From contig JBAJFE010000014.1 of NCBI GenBank assembly GCA_037903355.1, forward strand, positions 62,001 to 126,000: a DNA stretch of 64,000 bases, given 5' to 3'. Under the pieces are notes generated by a model. It ran no database searches. It was not told where the DNA came from and saw only the letters and a program-made list of their open reading frames with translations. Source of the stretch: Trichuris trichiura. Lineage: Eukaryota > Nematoda > Enoplea > Trichinellida > Trichuridae. The position numbers were made by a program, and so were the translations under genes. Shown here piece after piece: positions 51,138 to 63,800 of this stretch; within the stretch, counting starts at the first letter, position 1, and every line of letters starts with the position of its first letter.

Positions 51138-52261
51138 AGCAGCAACAATACAACAAATATAAACACTACGAAACTCGTGCAGGCCTAACAGGGATACCTG
51201 AAATCTTAAAGAAACGTTTCTTGATGCTACCTTACACTACTTAGCGGCATCAAGATTCCTGCATCGTACGCTTAGGTATTCAAGGTTGAATAGTGAAAGC
51301 GAAATAATGCGCTACGGCAGTCTTATTTAGAAAGAAACATTGTGTCTTTTGTTCAGGCTAGGTATTGCTGTATTGTTATATGATATGCTTCGATTAACGA
51401 CAAATTCCAACATCGTTTATGTGCTTACAAAACGAGAATTATAAGGCAGTTTCACTTGTCAAAGCAGAAAGGTTTTGCAAAAAAGTAACAGGATAAAATC
51501 GCGCAGAATAGGAGTATGCTAATTTAAAGATGAACCCGAGCTAGGAGAATAAACGCGAAGCAGTGTAGCAGAGGCATTAGGGATTTATTTTGATTGAAAA
51601 AGTTATTGCTTAAATTAGCATTTCCTTTTTACTTATTAGCTTTGTGGAACTAAGTTTAACGCTAAAGTAAGCTTTTGAATGAATATTTTCTATTTCATTC
51701 CCACTTGGAATACTGTATAACCGCTGAAAAACTCTGGTTCGAGTGGCATTACTTCAACGTCACTTCCTACTGGGTTCTTTAAATGCTTTACCCCTTCTCT
51801 ACTAAGCGATAATTGCTTCTGAACAGAATTGAAAAAACTGGATGCCGCGCAGCGGGAACCTTTCAGTTGAGACTAAGTCTACGTAACGTAACTGGACTCA
51901 CTTGTAGAGTTACTGATATTACCAGATGGCTTTGGAAGTCAACTTCTTCCTAATGCTTTGAAACAAATCCTTTATGGTAACAAAAGTTTCGAGCTAACAA
52001 CTGCCGTACGGCAAGTCTTGTTTTTCTCATCGAGGTTCCACTGCAGTTGGGTCTGCATAGTGATCTGAAGTCTGTAAAGCATGTCGCAGGTTGATTTGTT
52101 TTTCTAAAAGCAAAATTCAAGAATTAAATCAAAATGTCTTGAGCAGAGGTGATCCTGTACGCTAACAGTCGTTTTGCTAAAGCTGTTGTGCCTCAACGGC
52201 GACGTTACAGCAGTTGTTTAGTTCAGTGATGCTAAATCATTTCACCCTCGCTTAATTGTTA
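51138..52261. other. Intergenic, AFG2A upstream region
   Basis: No coding potential or repeat recognised until the target-site duplication of the Penelope-like element at 52262. Confidence 0.5.
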
Positions 52262-52276
52262 TTAAATCCTTATATT
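52262..52276. repeat. Target-site duplication, left copy
   Basis: TTAAATCCTTATATT, identical to 53763-53777. It marks the 3' boundary of the minus-strand Penelope-like element. Confidence 0.9.
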
Positions 52277-52344
52277 TCATTTTTTGGCTTCTTTTTGTAT
52301 GGATTTTCTATGTCCCGTTGAAAAAAATGCTTTTATTAATAAAC

Positions 52345-52390
52345 TGTTCGTAGCTTTCGGGTTCGAACTTGACCCGTCATCAGCGGTCTA
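52345..52390 (-). ncRNA. Hammerhead-ribozyme-like motif of the Penelope-like element
   Basis: On the minus strand: CTGATGA (52383-52377), C, stem GGGTC..GAACCC with loop AAGTTC, GAAA (52358-52355), then GCTACGAACAG. It sits at the 3' end of the coding element, where hammerhead motifs are known in Penelope-like elements. The CTCCGGAG palindrome of the short elements is replaced here. Confidence 0.6.
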
Positions 52391-52524
52391 AGGATTGACG
52401 TATGAATAAAGTGCGCTAGTAACGTGCAAGGCGTATAGCTGTTGTTTAAAGGCTCGTGTTTTAAAGTGGGCCTTGTAGTTGTTTTCTCTTTGTCTGTCAG
52501 CAGTTCGAGCGGGTGTATCCAATT

Positions 52525-53670
52525 TTAGTTGAGCAAGCAACAATTCGAGCGGGTTACAATATTCGTCCATATTTCATTTATTTCCGCTCCTTTATCTCGG
52601 TTGTACGTTGTGTTGTTTCTAATATACAGAGCTTCCTTAATTTTTCGTAAGCGTGCATTCTTTTCATAACATAAAACTTTTGCGCCAAGGCTTAGATTGC
52701 AATGTGATGCGTGTTCCACAGCAGCCGAGGCTAGTATTGCCTTCTCCATGGTGATCCTTGGGTCTGATATTGGTCTTCCACGTTGTCTTGTGTGGTTGGT
52801 GCCATTGCTGAGAATGTTTTTAGCGTTGTTATAAGTGGTTAACCCCTTTATGTGTTCATTGAATCTGTGTTCGAGGGTGTTTCCCGTTTTCCCAATGTAC
52901 ACTCCTGAACAGGGACATTCGATTGCGTAGACTAATCCTGTCCTTTTGTTTTCTGGGATTTTCGTTTTGTCCTTCCGGAGAATTGTCCTGAGGTTGAGGA
53001 AGTTTTTGAAAAAGACTCGGAACCCTAACCGTTTTCCTAACTGGACAATCTTTTCTCCTAGTCCTGCCACATAGGGGATAACTAAGCGTATATCCGGCAA
53101 ATTACTTAGTTGCCGTGATTCCTGGTTGCGCAGCTTTTGCTTGAATACTTGGTCAATAAAAGATTTCGGGTAGTCATTTTTGTAGAATGTTTTTCTAATG
53201 TAGTTGAATTCTGATCGGAGAACTTCCGGATCACATAAATTGATTGCTCTGTTAATCATTCCCGAGAGGATTCCGCGCATTACTGAGCGTGGATGGTGCG
53301 ATGAGAAATTAAGATATTGGTCAGTGTTTGTTGGTTTTCTGTAAACTCTGGTTTTTAGTCCTTGATTAGTGCGAATAATCAGTGTGTCAAGGAAGAGGAG
53401 GGCTCGGTTTGATTCTTTCTCCATTGTAAAAACGATTTGATTGGGGTATACGCTGTTAAGAAATTCTAGAAACTGTTCTTCCTTTCCGTCTTTGATAATT
53501 ACGAAGATGTCATCAACGTATCTTTTGAATAGTCGTGGGGCTATTTGCCTATGTACCGTTTTCAACATTTGCCTTTCAAAACTCTCCATGAATATTTCGG
53601 CCAGGATAGGAGATAGTGGGTTGCCCATAGGGACACCGTTAGATTGTTTGTAGAACTTATTATCAAACAT
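52525..53670 (-). CDS. Penelope-like element protein: partial reverse transcriptase plus GIY-YIG endonuclease
   Basis: An intact 381-codon frame without internal stops. Residues 9-24 (QSNGVPMGNPLSPILA) and the catalytic YVDDIF (51-56) belong to the reverse transcriptase palm, followed by FLDTLI and YRKPTNTDQYLNF, typical of Penelope-like elements. A GIY-YIG nuclease lies at about 245-275 (GLVYAI...GVYIGKT...HRFNEH). The fingers and the first catalytic aspartate (motif A) of the polymerase are absent, so it cannot polymerise DNA by itself. The endonuclease half looks complete. No stop or frameshift has accumulated, so the insertion is young or parts are still constrained. Confidence 0.9.
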   Translation of the reverse strand: MFDNKFYKQSNGVPMGNPLSPILAEIFMESFERQMLKTVHRQIAPRLFKRYVDDIFVIIKDGKEEQFLEFLNSVYPNQIVFTMEKESNRALLFLDTLIIRTNQGLKTRVYRKPTNTDQYLNFSSHHPRSVMRGILSGMINRAINLCDPEVLRSEFNYIRKTFYKNDYPKSFIDQVFKQKLRNQESRQLSNLPDIRLVIPYVAGLGEKIVQLGKRLGFRVFFKNFLNLRTILRKDKTKIPENKRTGLVYAIECPCSGVYIGKTGNTLEHRFNEHIKGLTTYNNAKNILSNGTNHTRQRGRPISDPRITMEKAILASAAVEHASHCNLSLGAKVLCYEKNARLRKIKEALYIRNNTTYNRDKGAEINEIWTNIVTRSNCCLLN

Positions 53671-53762
53671 GAAGTAATTGCTTTTTCAACGGGACATAGA
53701 AAATCCGTACAAAAAGAAGCCAAAAAATGAAATTATTTGGTCCCGTACGAAGACACTATATC

Positions 53763-53777
53763 TTAAATCCTTATATT
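53763..53777. repeat. Target-site duplication, right copy
   Basis: TTAAATCCTTATATT, identical to 52262-52276; it marks the 5' boundary of the Penelope-like element. Confidence 0.9.
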
Positions 53778-54719
53778 GCCGTATACCTCCTTGAATAATG
53801 AATTATAATCGTCATAGTGCTGGCAGTCCTTATGCATTTTTCAGCGACAAAGATGCCAAGGTGAATGCTTAAGGTTAAGTCAAAGACAGATATAAACAGT
53901 CGTGTTTGTCTTTGTCTAAATATAAAGTTGGCGTTTAAGCTACGATATAAATCAGAGGGCGTAGCGCCAAGAGAAAATAGATCCTGAGCATCATAAAATG
54001 CCAACGGTATAGCGGTTATTATGAGTGAATGACTAAACATCCCTAAAGGAATGAAGATAAACTGCTGTTGCTAAACAGGCAACAGGCTCTGAAGTGAAGT
54101 TGTGCAGATAGTGGAATCAGGAGGGTGAATCCGTTAACCCATCAGCTGGGCAAGGCGTTGATGAAGCGGCTGGTATGAAACACTATTCATCCTCCATTAC
54201 TTGCACGGAATTAAAAAAAGAAAACTTGGGCAAGTTAAAAGCAATGAATAAGTGAAGCGTGCGCCACCTTGGAAAGCATACTAAATCGAAAAAGTGTAAA
54301 AATGAGTAGTCAGTTTTTATCACAATTTTTGTCGGTTCATAAATCGAACGGAAATTGTTTAAAAAGTAAAACTATGACGCCAAAGTCCTCCCTTTGCGAA
54401 AATAGCCTTTCTCTTGAATATTACCTGCGCATTACTAAATGACGAACGAAATTCTCGGTTGTGAGTAAGTCGTTGCGGGAAGTTGTTTGTGCAGTCAGGA
54501 CTATTAAGGTCTATTATAGGTTTAATTTGCATGGAGTCTTCCCCGATTTCTGTATAGTATTTCTAGGCCGTTGTAAAGTTTTATTTGGCATACACTTGTT
54601 TATGAACTCACGGTTAGATACACGGCGCATTTGAAAACACCTTTTCAGGTAAGCCTTTTGGGCAAAACCTTTTGACTCTTGGATACTTGAAAAGTCAGTT
54701 AAATTGCTGAACTCGCTCA
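53778..54719. other. Intergenic, ZPR1 upstream region
   Basis: No gene or repeat recognised. The ZPR1 promoter is expected here; no clear TATA box is seen near the start codon. Confidence 0.5.
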
Positions 54720-56955
54720 ATGTCGTCATTGCGCGAATCCAACTGCGACGACGTCGACGAATCGCCTATGGAAATTCAGTCGCTTTGCGTGAGATGTAAA
54801 AATAATGTGAGGCTTTTACTTTTGTCGTTTTTAAAATATGTTTCTGAATATTTCTAGGGAGTGACGCGGGTACTATTGTCAAAAATACCCTTTTACAAAG
54901 AGGTGATTTTGATGTCCTTCGAGTGTCCGCATTGTGGTTTTCGAAACAACGAAATGACCTCCGGCGGCAAAGTGCAAGAGCACGGTGTCCGTTACAACTT
55001 GAAGGTGGTTGAAAGAAAAGTAGGCAAAGAGCTACAGTTCCATTTTTAATTTCTTTTGCCCGTGCAATTTTTTACACGCTGGTTTTCTAATTTATTCATA
55101 GTAACGATCTGCATGGTTGTTTATAAGTTGCGACAGTGTCATTGTTTTCTGCAGGATCTCGACAGACAGGTAGTGAAGTCGGAGTACGCGATGTACGCAA
55201 TTCCCGAAGTCGAACTGGAAGTGCCTTACGGATCTCAATGCGGACGTGGGTTTCAGTCCTCGGTGATTTCTGAAAATTATGTTTTTTATTTTCTAGTAGT
55301 GACCACTGTTGAAGGTCTTCTATGTCGCGTTCAACGTGACCTTGCTGAGACGATCGCTTTTCAGCAGGCAATCATTGCTTTTCGGTCAGCGTAACTCGTC
55401 CAGCCACGATTCGTTTCAGTGTCCCGAAATGCGCGAGAAGTTGGAATCCTTCCTTGCCAGGATGGCCACGTTAATCAATGCCGAGTGCAACTTTACTTTG
55501 GTAACTTAATTTTTCGAATGACATTTGCTTGTAAGCTAGTTCGGTCTAAAGTCTTTGAAACATGTCGCCTATTCATTTACTGTTTCTAAAAGTTATCATT
55601 AGCGCATAAATAAAAAGGTTAAAAGCGTTGACGTAATTTAACTGGTGAAAATTAGTTCCAAGTTTGATAATGTTAGGATGTTGAACACAGTCAGGGACAA
55701 AAGGTGGCATTCCTCAACTGAATTAAGGTGTGGCTTTTTAAATTGAATTGAACGCCTGCTTTGCAACGACTTTTTATTGTTTGATTTTTTTCAAATGTCC
55801 CTCGGTTCGGTTGTCTTGATCTTTTGCAGCTGTACTTATTGAATGAATTTGTGCATATATTAATCTGCTGAACCATTCCTTTGGAATGATTGTTTGTTAT
55901 TTCTTATTGTGTTCAAGATATTGGATGATCCCAGTGGAAACAGCTTCATAGAGAATCCGAATCCCGAAAAAATTGACGATCGGTTAGCAATTGTCCGCTA
56001 TCAGCGTACTTTGCAGCAAGAAAAATTGCTTGGTCTTGCTCCGGATGACTCTGGTGAACCGGATGAGGAGGATGCACCTCCTGTTTGGGAATCCCGAGAA
56101 GCTGTTCGGAATGAGGTTTCCATTACAGTATTTAAAGCTCTATCTAATTTGGCGCTTACAGGTACTCCACTTTTCTGTTGATTGTCCAAATTGTTGGCAG
56201 AAGGCAGTGACAAATATGAAATTTGTCAGTGAGTTATGTTCTGCGGAGTTGTTTACGTCGCTTGTTATTTTTACATCTAGACATTCCGTTTTTCAAAGAA
56301 GTCGTCATTATGGCAACCTGTTGCGACAATTGCGGCTACAAAACAAACGAAGTGAAGCCAAGTGGCGGTATCTCCGATAGGGGAATGAAGCTTACCTTAA
56401 CGCTAACGGACAAAGAGGACCTTTCTCGTGACTTGCTGAAATCTGAAAACTGCCATGTTAGTATACCTGAGCTGGAGTTGGAGGTCGGTCCTGGTATCTT
56501 GGCAAGTCGCTTTACCACAGTGGAAGGTTTGCTAAATTCCTTAAAAGAAGAGGTCATGCGTTTAAAACTTTTATACTTAAATAAATGTATTCGTGTTGCA
56601 GTTAGAGAACAGTTCCTTATTTGCGCTTGGGGATAGCGCTGTACCAGAACACAAGCATAAGATGTCTGATCTTCTCCACAAGTTGAGCGACGTCTCATTG
56701 GGAAAATTGCAGTGTCAGTTAATTCTTGACGATCCTTCCGGGAATAGTTATGTAGAGGTATTATTAATTGCTTTGTCATTTGGTAATACTTCTCGAATTG
56801 ATTTGTTTTAGAGTCTCAGCGAGCATGGCGCAGATTCCAGGTTGAAAGTAGTGTATTATGAAAGATCGAATGAACAGAACGAAGAGTTGGGTCTTAACCA
56901 GATGCATACCGATGATTGTGAACAAAGGAGCTCCGTAAACAATACAAATGATTAA
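54720..56955 (+). CDS. ZPR1: Zinc finger protein ZPR1
   Basis: ZPR1 binds eEF1A and acts as its folding chaperone; it also links growth signals to SMN. Ten exons: 54720-54806, 54858-55019, 55155-55245, 55297-55367, 55420-55500, 55918-56115, 56162-56228, 56281-56552, 56602-56757, 56812-56955, all frames closing, 442 aa (human 459). Both tandem modules are complete. Module 1 has a C4 finger (CVRC...CPHC, split by the first intron), [20 protein letters not shown] and IPEVELEV...TTVEGL. Module 2 has CPNC...[21 protein letters not shown] and IPELELEV...FTTVEGL. Each ends in DDPSGNS (exons 55918 and 56602). The intron 55368-55419 begins GCAATC, a GC-AG intron. A poly(A) signal AATAAA-like site follows at about 57044. 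Confidence 0.95.
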
Positions 56956-59900
56956 ATGGAACTCTCATGTGCAATAGTTCTCATTCTCATCTTGTAACTT
57001 CTCTCGTCCGTTCAAAGTTTACACTTAATTTTTTAGACTGAGTAATAAAGGAACTTTTTGTGTTATTACAGAAGAGCAGTACATCGCCTATTTAATTGGT
57101 TGTAAGGTATTTATCTAATGGTTTATGGATTATTTAAAATTATATTTTTCTTTTTGGCCTAAATTTAGTGTGTATTATTGATGCATTTTGCCCGCAAAGG
57201 TAACGCATTTTGTACTCCGATAACTTCTATGGAGCTGTTCAATAGACTTAAGCTATTCACTAACTTGCGTATGGTAATGGTCCGCCATAATGCTTTGTTC
57301 CTTTGAAGGCATGATTAGCAATGTAAAATAGTTCTGAAAATTTTTATTAATAATAACGGAAGAAATTAGACATTATTAATAATAATTCTGTTTTCAGTTG
57401 TTCTTCCGTCCTTGTTTTTTGCAATCATTGCTCGGTTATATCTAACAAATAATCCGTTTATTTCACTTTATCAGTCATAAAAGTTAAATTCAATGAATTT
57501 CAGTGGAACAGACTGCTTACGTTGTTACAAGATGCGTTTTCAGAGATTGATTTCAGCCGAGAAACTTTTGCTCCACAATGCAATGCATTTCCTGGCGTGA
57601 CGTCTTCTTCTCTTCGCACGTCCCGACATATATTTCTATGCTTTTAAAAAATTTGTGCCTATTCAATTCTTCTACAGTAACGACGTTGAGGTGTTCGTAG
57701 TATTTGAGATGTTCTATCCAGATTTTGTTTTGGCAAACATTTTTTCGCAGTTGTTGTATTTTCTGGTATACTATTGGAGGATATTTTATCGAGTGTAGGG
57801 TAACAGTTTTTTGTTAGTTTTCTAGTTTTTCAAGTTGATTATAAGACGTAGAACGGAGCATGACAAACATTGCTCTTGTATCCTATGTCAACCAGAAGTT
57901 TCACTTTTTTATGTGTAATGGAATAATTACTATGTGAAGTGCATGTCATCATTAAGTAATGATTAAAGAGCTGTTCTTCAGTAAATGAAACAGCGTCATT
58001 TGTATAAATAGAAGCTTTTTTGTTCCAGCTTCCGTTTTGACTCTATTTTCAGGTGCTCTCTGACGGGGTTTATTCTTGCCGCTGTATACTCCCATTAATT
58101 AACTAAGAAAAAAGTGAAGCGATGGCTTGCGTGCCTAATCCGAAAAAATCTTACTTGTAACGACCAGTGCACAAATCTGTAAACCGTCACCTGGAAGATG
58201 GAAAAGTCCGGTATGTTTTCTCTTCTACTTTTTTAAATGTTGGATGATGAGTGTCCTGGCTTTCGCTGTTGTCTACATTGAGAAAAAAGAGTATACTATT
58301 GTGGTTTTATTGTGGAAATAAGAATTCTGTACAACTGCTGTTACAAAACAAGCACGAGGTCAATGGCACAGCGTAGTAAGACTAAAACACATATATAATG
58401 TCTGCAGCAAAACGGCCCTTTGGTCTGAAAGTTAATCATTCCCAGCATATTCAATAGATATTGCCTCTTTTGATGACCGTTTCTACCAGCCATTGCAGCA
58501 CTATCTGAAAAGCAGCTCTGCAAAAGTGAGGCGTTGAAGAAGGGGTTAATCGCTTCCTTGGATCAGAGCAGCGCAGGTTTATTGCCGCAGCATCAGTTTA
58601 TATGTGGCGCCTTAACGTTGGCAGAAACTCGTTGTTAAGAGCCGAAATGATAAATGGCCTCATACGTAATGGGCAGCGCAGACGAAGCTTGTTTTTCGAT
58701 TGTTTTATTTCGTCAAAAAGTACTTCGAATTATTCATAGAGATAATGCATCTATCGATTCCGCTTTTTCGGTTTTACTTGTTTCTTTAGCGTAATGTATT
58801 ATGCATTTTTGATTTGTACAATAATAATTATTTCGAAATTCATCCCGTTAGAAAGACAAAATAGAGAATATTGGTTCGCTGATTGAATGCAGAAGCAGAT
58901 GCGCAAAATTACTTAAGAGGCGCGCGTTTGGTACTGTTTTTCTGTTGTTAAACTACTGCTGGTCGAACGAACGGTGGACAAAAAATTAAGCTGTTTAGAA
59001 TATGTACTAATGGAATAATTTAACTGTTCAAACTCCAGGAAGTTCATTTATGCCATTTGAGAGCTATAATAGACTTGTGGATGCTCTTTGTTTGCAATTG
59101 ATTTTGCGTTAAAAGCTGCCGGAATGATCAGCGGCTAAATGGATGATGTTTTTTTGAAAATGGTTAGTTTTGCCGATCGAAAAAGCTTCAGGCACCCCGG
59201 AAGTAGCGGAACTTGTCACTTTGGGAAAGAAGTTCTTAGTTAATCATAGGCTAGTTGTCGATGGTTGGTAGCTGTTGCAGCCGATGCCATTTGCGCTTAA
59301 TGAAGCATGGAGAAAGCATGGAAGTCGAGTTTTCGTCGTTAAGGTTTAATGTTCGGTTTAGTGCAAGCCCAGCGCAGTCTATTTGTTTTGCATGTAGCCT
59401 GTCGTGCGGGAAAATTGGTACCCATCTTCTTTGAATCAGAACAGAGCATAGCCAATAAAACCATACGAAACTCCTTCCTCATTTAGGTGAATATTACGTT
59501 AGGCGTGTTTTTACTTTTTTAAAACTTTGTAGTATGATTTATCTATCGACATATCAAAGTGCTATTTGTTTTCGCTTGATATGTGTCACTTGGTAATTGA
59601 TATATATGTACTTCTATTTTCTGAGATTCCGGCCAGCACAGAAACTTAATTTGGGTGTAAAATGTTGCCTTTAAATCTTTGCTCAGCGCGTTCTAGATGC
59701 CTACAGTTTCGAGTCTTTTATTCTTTTATATCAGAGTAGTTACATTCTAGCGTCGTACCATTTATAGTATTTCTGACTTAATTATTCGGCAGTGAAGGAG
59801 GAGCGCGGCTGGAATATCGATCGAAAAATGGGTAATAACACGAGGCCATTTGCATAATGGCCATTTTTTAGTTATTTTTAGTCGACTGTTCTATCTTCTT

Positions 59901-60839
59901 TCTAAATCTGTTGAGGGCTCTGTTTCCAAATTTGTATCTGTAGCGATTCAATTTAACCTTGTCTTCCAGTGTTTATTCTTAGCAGTTATGCAGAGCACTA
60001 AGCTGAAGCTTCTTTCTTGCACTACGCAGCCAACATTTCATTGGCCCATTGCTTCCAGTCTTGTTGCATTTGCCGTAGCCGCTGCCGTCAGTTTGATCAA
60101 ATTGAGAGTTCACCAGTCGAACAGCTTCGAATTTCATTCAAGGCTGACAGCTAGAAGTCGTTGGCGCCGCTAGAACGGGCAAGAAAGCTCGAATCCGCTG
60201 ACAACGTGCATTCTATTGATGAGATCTCAACTGTTTCGGATGTATAATTGAAATCTTTTCTTGGTGCTTCGCTCTGGTCGTCCCTCCTTGAATATGTACG
60301 AACTTAATGCTAGTAAGCTGCAGAAAGATCAGCTTCACTGGGTAAGCAGTGGATTATTTTTTGTGCCAATTTAAATTTGAGAAGATCCAATGAAAAACGG
60401 TACGTATCATCTGTAGTCCAGCAGCTACCAATAGCAAGCCTGAGTGGTCTGCGTTCAGTGAACATTGAATTCAAACGATAATTTTTGCCACTGTTGAAAT
60501 TGTTAGGTATTTTCAACCGCACTCAATTTGTCATCTTCTAATTATAAGAATCAGCCGACTAATGTTAAGTTTTTCAGCCCCAGGTTTGCTTATCTCTGAA
60601 ACCCCTGTGCAGACCTTGCGAATCGATGGTAGTTCTTTTTCAATATAACAGTATCGTTTTGTTTTATTATTTTTTCTAAGTGCAGTTTTTTGAGCACTAA
60701 CTTGAGGATTGTTTGAAATGCCTTGTTGACTTAAATGGGGTAGTCAACATTCTTAAAACAGTTTAGAGCAGATCCTAATGAGCGAATACCGATTTAAATA
60801 GTGTTTATAGTGTTTGTTGTACGAATATTCGCATCGGAA
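56956..60839. other. Intergenic, 3.9 kb
   Basis: No gene I can support. A 61-codon frame from ATG 59988 has one hydrophobic stretch (ASSLVAFAVAAAVSLIKL) and could be a tiny membrane protein, but nothing else backs it. A small inverted A+T repeat (TTATTAATAATAACGG / ATTATTAATAATAA) lies at about 57344-57386. Confidence 0.45.
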
Positions 60840-63800
60840 ATGGATGTTGTGTGTTTACAGAACAGGAACAGGCCGCGCTTGCTCCCAGCTAGGGAGAGCA
60901 CTGCAACTGAAAGCAGCAATGACTTCACCACGGCCACGGAAAATAGCTGGCCAACACTAGATCTAGAAACCGTTAAAAAATGCCCTGTGCACGGATCATT
61001 CTATCGAAAGTTGTACGCCAATGGGAAACCGTCAGCGGCCCAGTTGCAGGATGGGATTTTCACCAAGCAGGGCCCAATTCCGAAGCGCCGGGCGCCAAAG
61101 CCGGACGCTTCCCAGTGTAGCACAAATGGCGCTGATCGAATGGCCTGGATCAGAGCAACAATTGACCACGCTCGTGAAGACTACTGGAAAAGTCAGATTC
61201 TGCGCAAACGCCTTAGAGCGGCAATCCCGGTAGAGGAGTTGGAAAGACGTGAAACAGAGAAGTGGACTGTAATGCGTAACCTAATTACCATTAGTGTTGC
61301 ATTCTTGTTCATTTGCTCCGCTTATATTGGCTTGCAAAATTTGCAAACAAGTATTAACGGGGACGAGAATTTGGGTTTCATATCCCTATGCTGCGTGTAC
61401 ATGGGTACTATAGTTTCGTGCCTTTTCACGCCTGGATACTTGTTGAATCGAATTGGATGCAAAATGACAATGATTGTATCTTTGTTCATCTACTCCTTGT
61501 ATATGCTGATCAATTTTCGTACAACATGGTATAGTTTGTTGCCTGGTTCGCTTGCGATGGGATTCGCATCCGCTCCTCTGTGGGCAGCCAAGTCAGCCTA
61601 TCTGACTGAGACCGGTATCCACTACGCTGAACTGAATTTTGAGTCGCCTAACATTGTGATGGTCCGTTTCTTTGGCATATTTTATCTGGTCGTCCATACG
61701 GGCCAAGTTTTTGGCAATTTAATATCTTCTTGGATTTTAAAGGCTAGCGAAAGTGACAACCCGTTGCCTCCTCGACTGGATGCTGTCGACCATACTTGCG
61801 GCCAATATTTTACGAATGTTTTCCATTTGTCTCCCACTGCTGCCCGAAATTTGCGCAGGCCGCCAATCACCGTTATCCGTTCATTATGCGGTGTTTACTT
61901 TTGTTGCATTCTTGTGGCATTGATGGTTCTCAGCCTGTTCTTGAACCAGCTCAGAAAAGACATGTCGAATACCCGCGTAAAACCGCGATTCAATCTTGAG
62001 GTAAGCCGCCTTTCCATATGTCGACTGAATACTCAGTCGAACTTGCGATGCACTGTTAAGCTGCATCGCTAACAGCGTATTCTTATTCAGCGGTTTAAGA
62101 TTTCTATGAATGATTTATGGCTTTTGGAACAATAGTAAAACATTGTTAATTATTAAGAAATGTGAAAGTAATTTGAAGTATTGTTTTCACTTGAGCATCT
62201 TTCTTTCTGCAGTCATTCAACTTATTTTCAGCTCATCCGAGTATTCAGCTTTTCAACTCTGAGTGTTGTCATAATATCATTCCCTTTTCTTGAAAAGCGA
62301 TAGCTTTCTTATTTTAAAAGAAACACCTTACAAGAGTTGAATTGTTACTGATAACGCCGCGTTAATATTAGCTTTTTGTTTAATTGCTTCTTTATGTTGG
62401 ACTGCTATTCGTTATGTGCACACTAGAGCCAACTATTAATGCTTGTCTGGGTGGCAAACGTATACTCGTCCTAATAATTGATGTGTTGACGGCAGTATAG
62501 GAGAAGGTGTATCGACTGCTAGACTTAATACTGTAGATCCTAATGAGATCCAAGAAAGTGCATCTGTCCCCCATGCATATTTACTTTTTACAACCGTTTT
62601 TATTAGTATCCCGTCAATTTAGCTGCTTTTTTATGGACATATGTGTGATCTGCACAGCTTTTGAGCATATAATGTGACCATGAGCTAAGAATCCCAAACG
62701 TGTTGCTCCAGAGCGACTAGCCAAATACAGTATGTTCTGCTTGAACGCATAAATGTTCCGATGCTCCGCTTATCGTCACTCTTTGAAATCTACGTGTAGC
62801 CAAACGAAGTGTTCATGAAAGATGTTTCCCGTATTAAATTCTACGGTTAATTTAAGTTTTGGCGTTATAATGGATCTTTACTAGTCAGCATAATGTTCAT
62901 GTTTTCCTTCTTCAGTTTTCAAATCCGTATACCGAAATTGTACGGCTGTTTGTTTGATGTACTATATTTAATTTGCATATTTTGAATCTTGTTTTTTAAT
63001 TTTAAGGTGTGGAAAACAACTATCAAGCAGTTACAGAAACCGAAAACGTTGCTGCTTATACCGCTTAGCATATTCAGCGGAATGGAACGTGGTTTTATAT
63101 CTGCTGACTTTAGCAAAGTAAGGCGTTTGATAAGTCGGCTCTCATAGTGTTGACGCTTTCCATTAATTAAAGCTGAGTTGTGTTTCAAGAGTTTAGCTCT
63201 AATTTTTGTGGAAAACTATTATGTTATCTTTCTTATGTTACAGCTGATTTTCGGATCTTATAACTTCATTTTAAACTTCCTCTTGGTTTTCAAAGTGTCA
63301 TAAGTTCTTTCTTTTATAATGCGTAAAATAATCGCATAATAGGAAGAGAAATTTATGGAGAAATTTTAATAACTAAATTGTTGTGTTGAAACTTTCTTCG
63401 TAACTTAGCCGTTAGCTTTCATTAGTTTGAAAGTGCGTCAAGCGGTATTTTTTTCTCTTCATCTCTTTCAAATGGTTTCCCGCCGTGATTGTTTGTGGTG
63501 GTCAAGTGTATTCCTACTGCGTGCAACTACACGCTTGGACGTATTTTCTATTAACAATCTGTTTATTAGAATACAAAAAAAATTTTTTGAATTAATTAAT
63601 CATTGCAAGGACTGCCATTCAAGCAATAACCGTTCCATTTTATAGTATTAATGTTTTGGTTTATTTCTGTGGTTTATAATTTTTTTACAAGAATATTGGA
63701 AAACACCAACTTTTCAAGCGAATGTAATAAAAGAGAACGACGCTTATTTCATGCGGCATTCCTGCTGTTGTTCTTTTTTGAAGCATCATTAACATTGTAT

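Larger units (their letters stand above)
52277..53762 (-). mobile_element. Penelope-like retroelement copy, 5'-truncated, with inverted termini and hammerhead-like motif
   Basis: The 1486 bp insertion lies between identical 15 bp target-site duplications. Read on the minus strand: an outer end (GTGTCTTCGTACGGGACC) shared with the short elements, a 55 bp terminal inverted repeat (53731-53677; includes TTTCTATGTCCCGTTGAAAAA), the ORF 53670-52525, the hammerhead-like module (52390-52345), and the second copy of the inverted repeat (52277-52331). The ORF has a partial reverse transcriptase and a GIY-YIG endonuclease, the defining combination of Penelope-like elements. The front of the reverse transcriptase is missing although the ends are intact, so the truncation happened before or during insertion. 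Confidence 0.92.

Noticed and set aside
59988..60173. 61-codon putative membrane micro-protein
   Set aside because: Only a hydrophobic run supports it; length, context and lack of any homologue known to me make chance likely.
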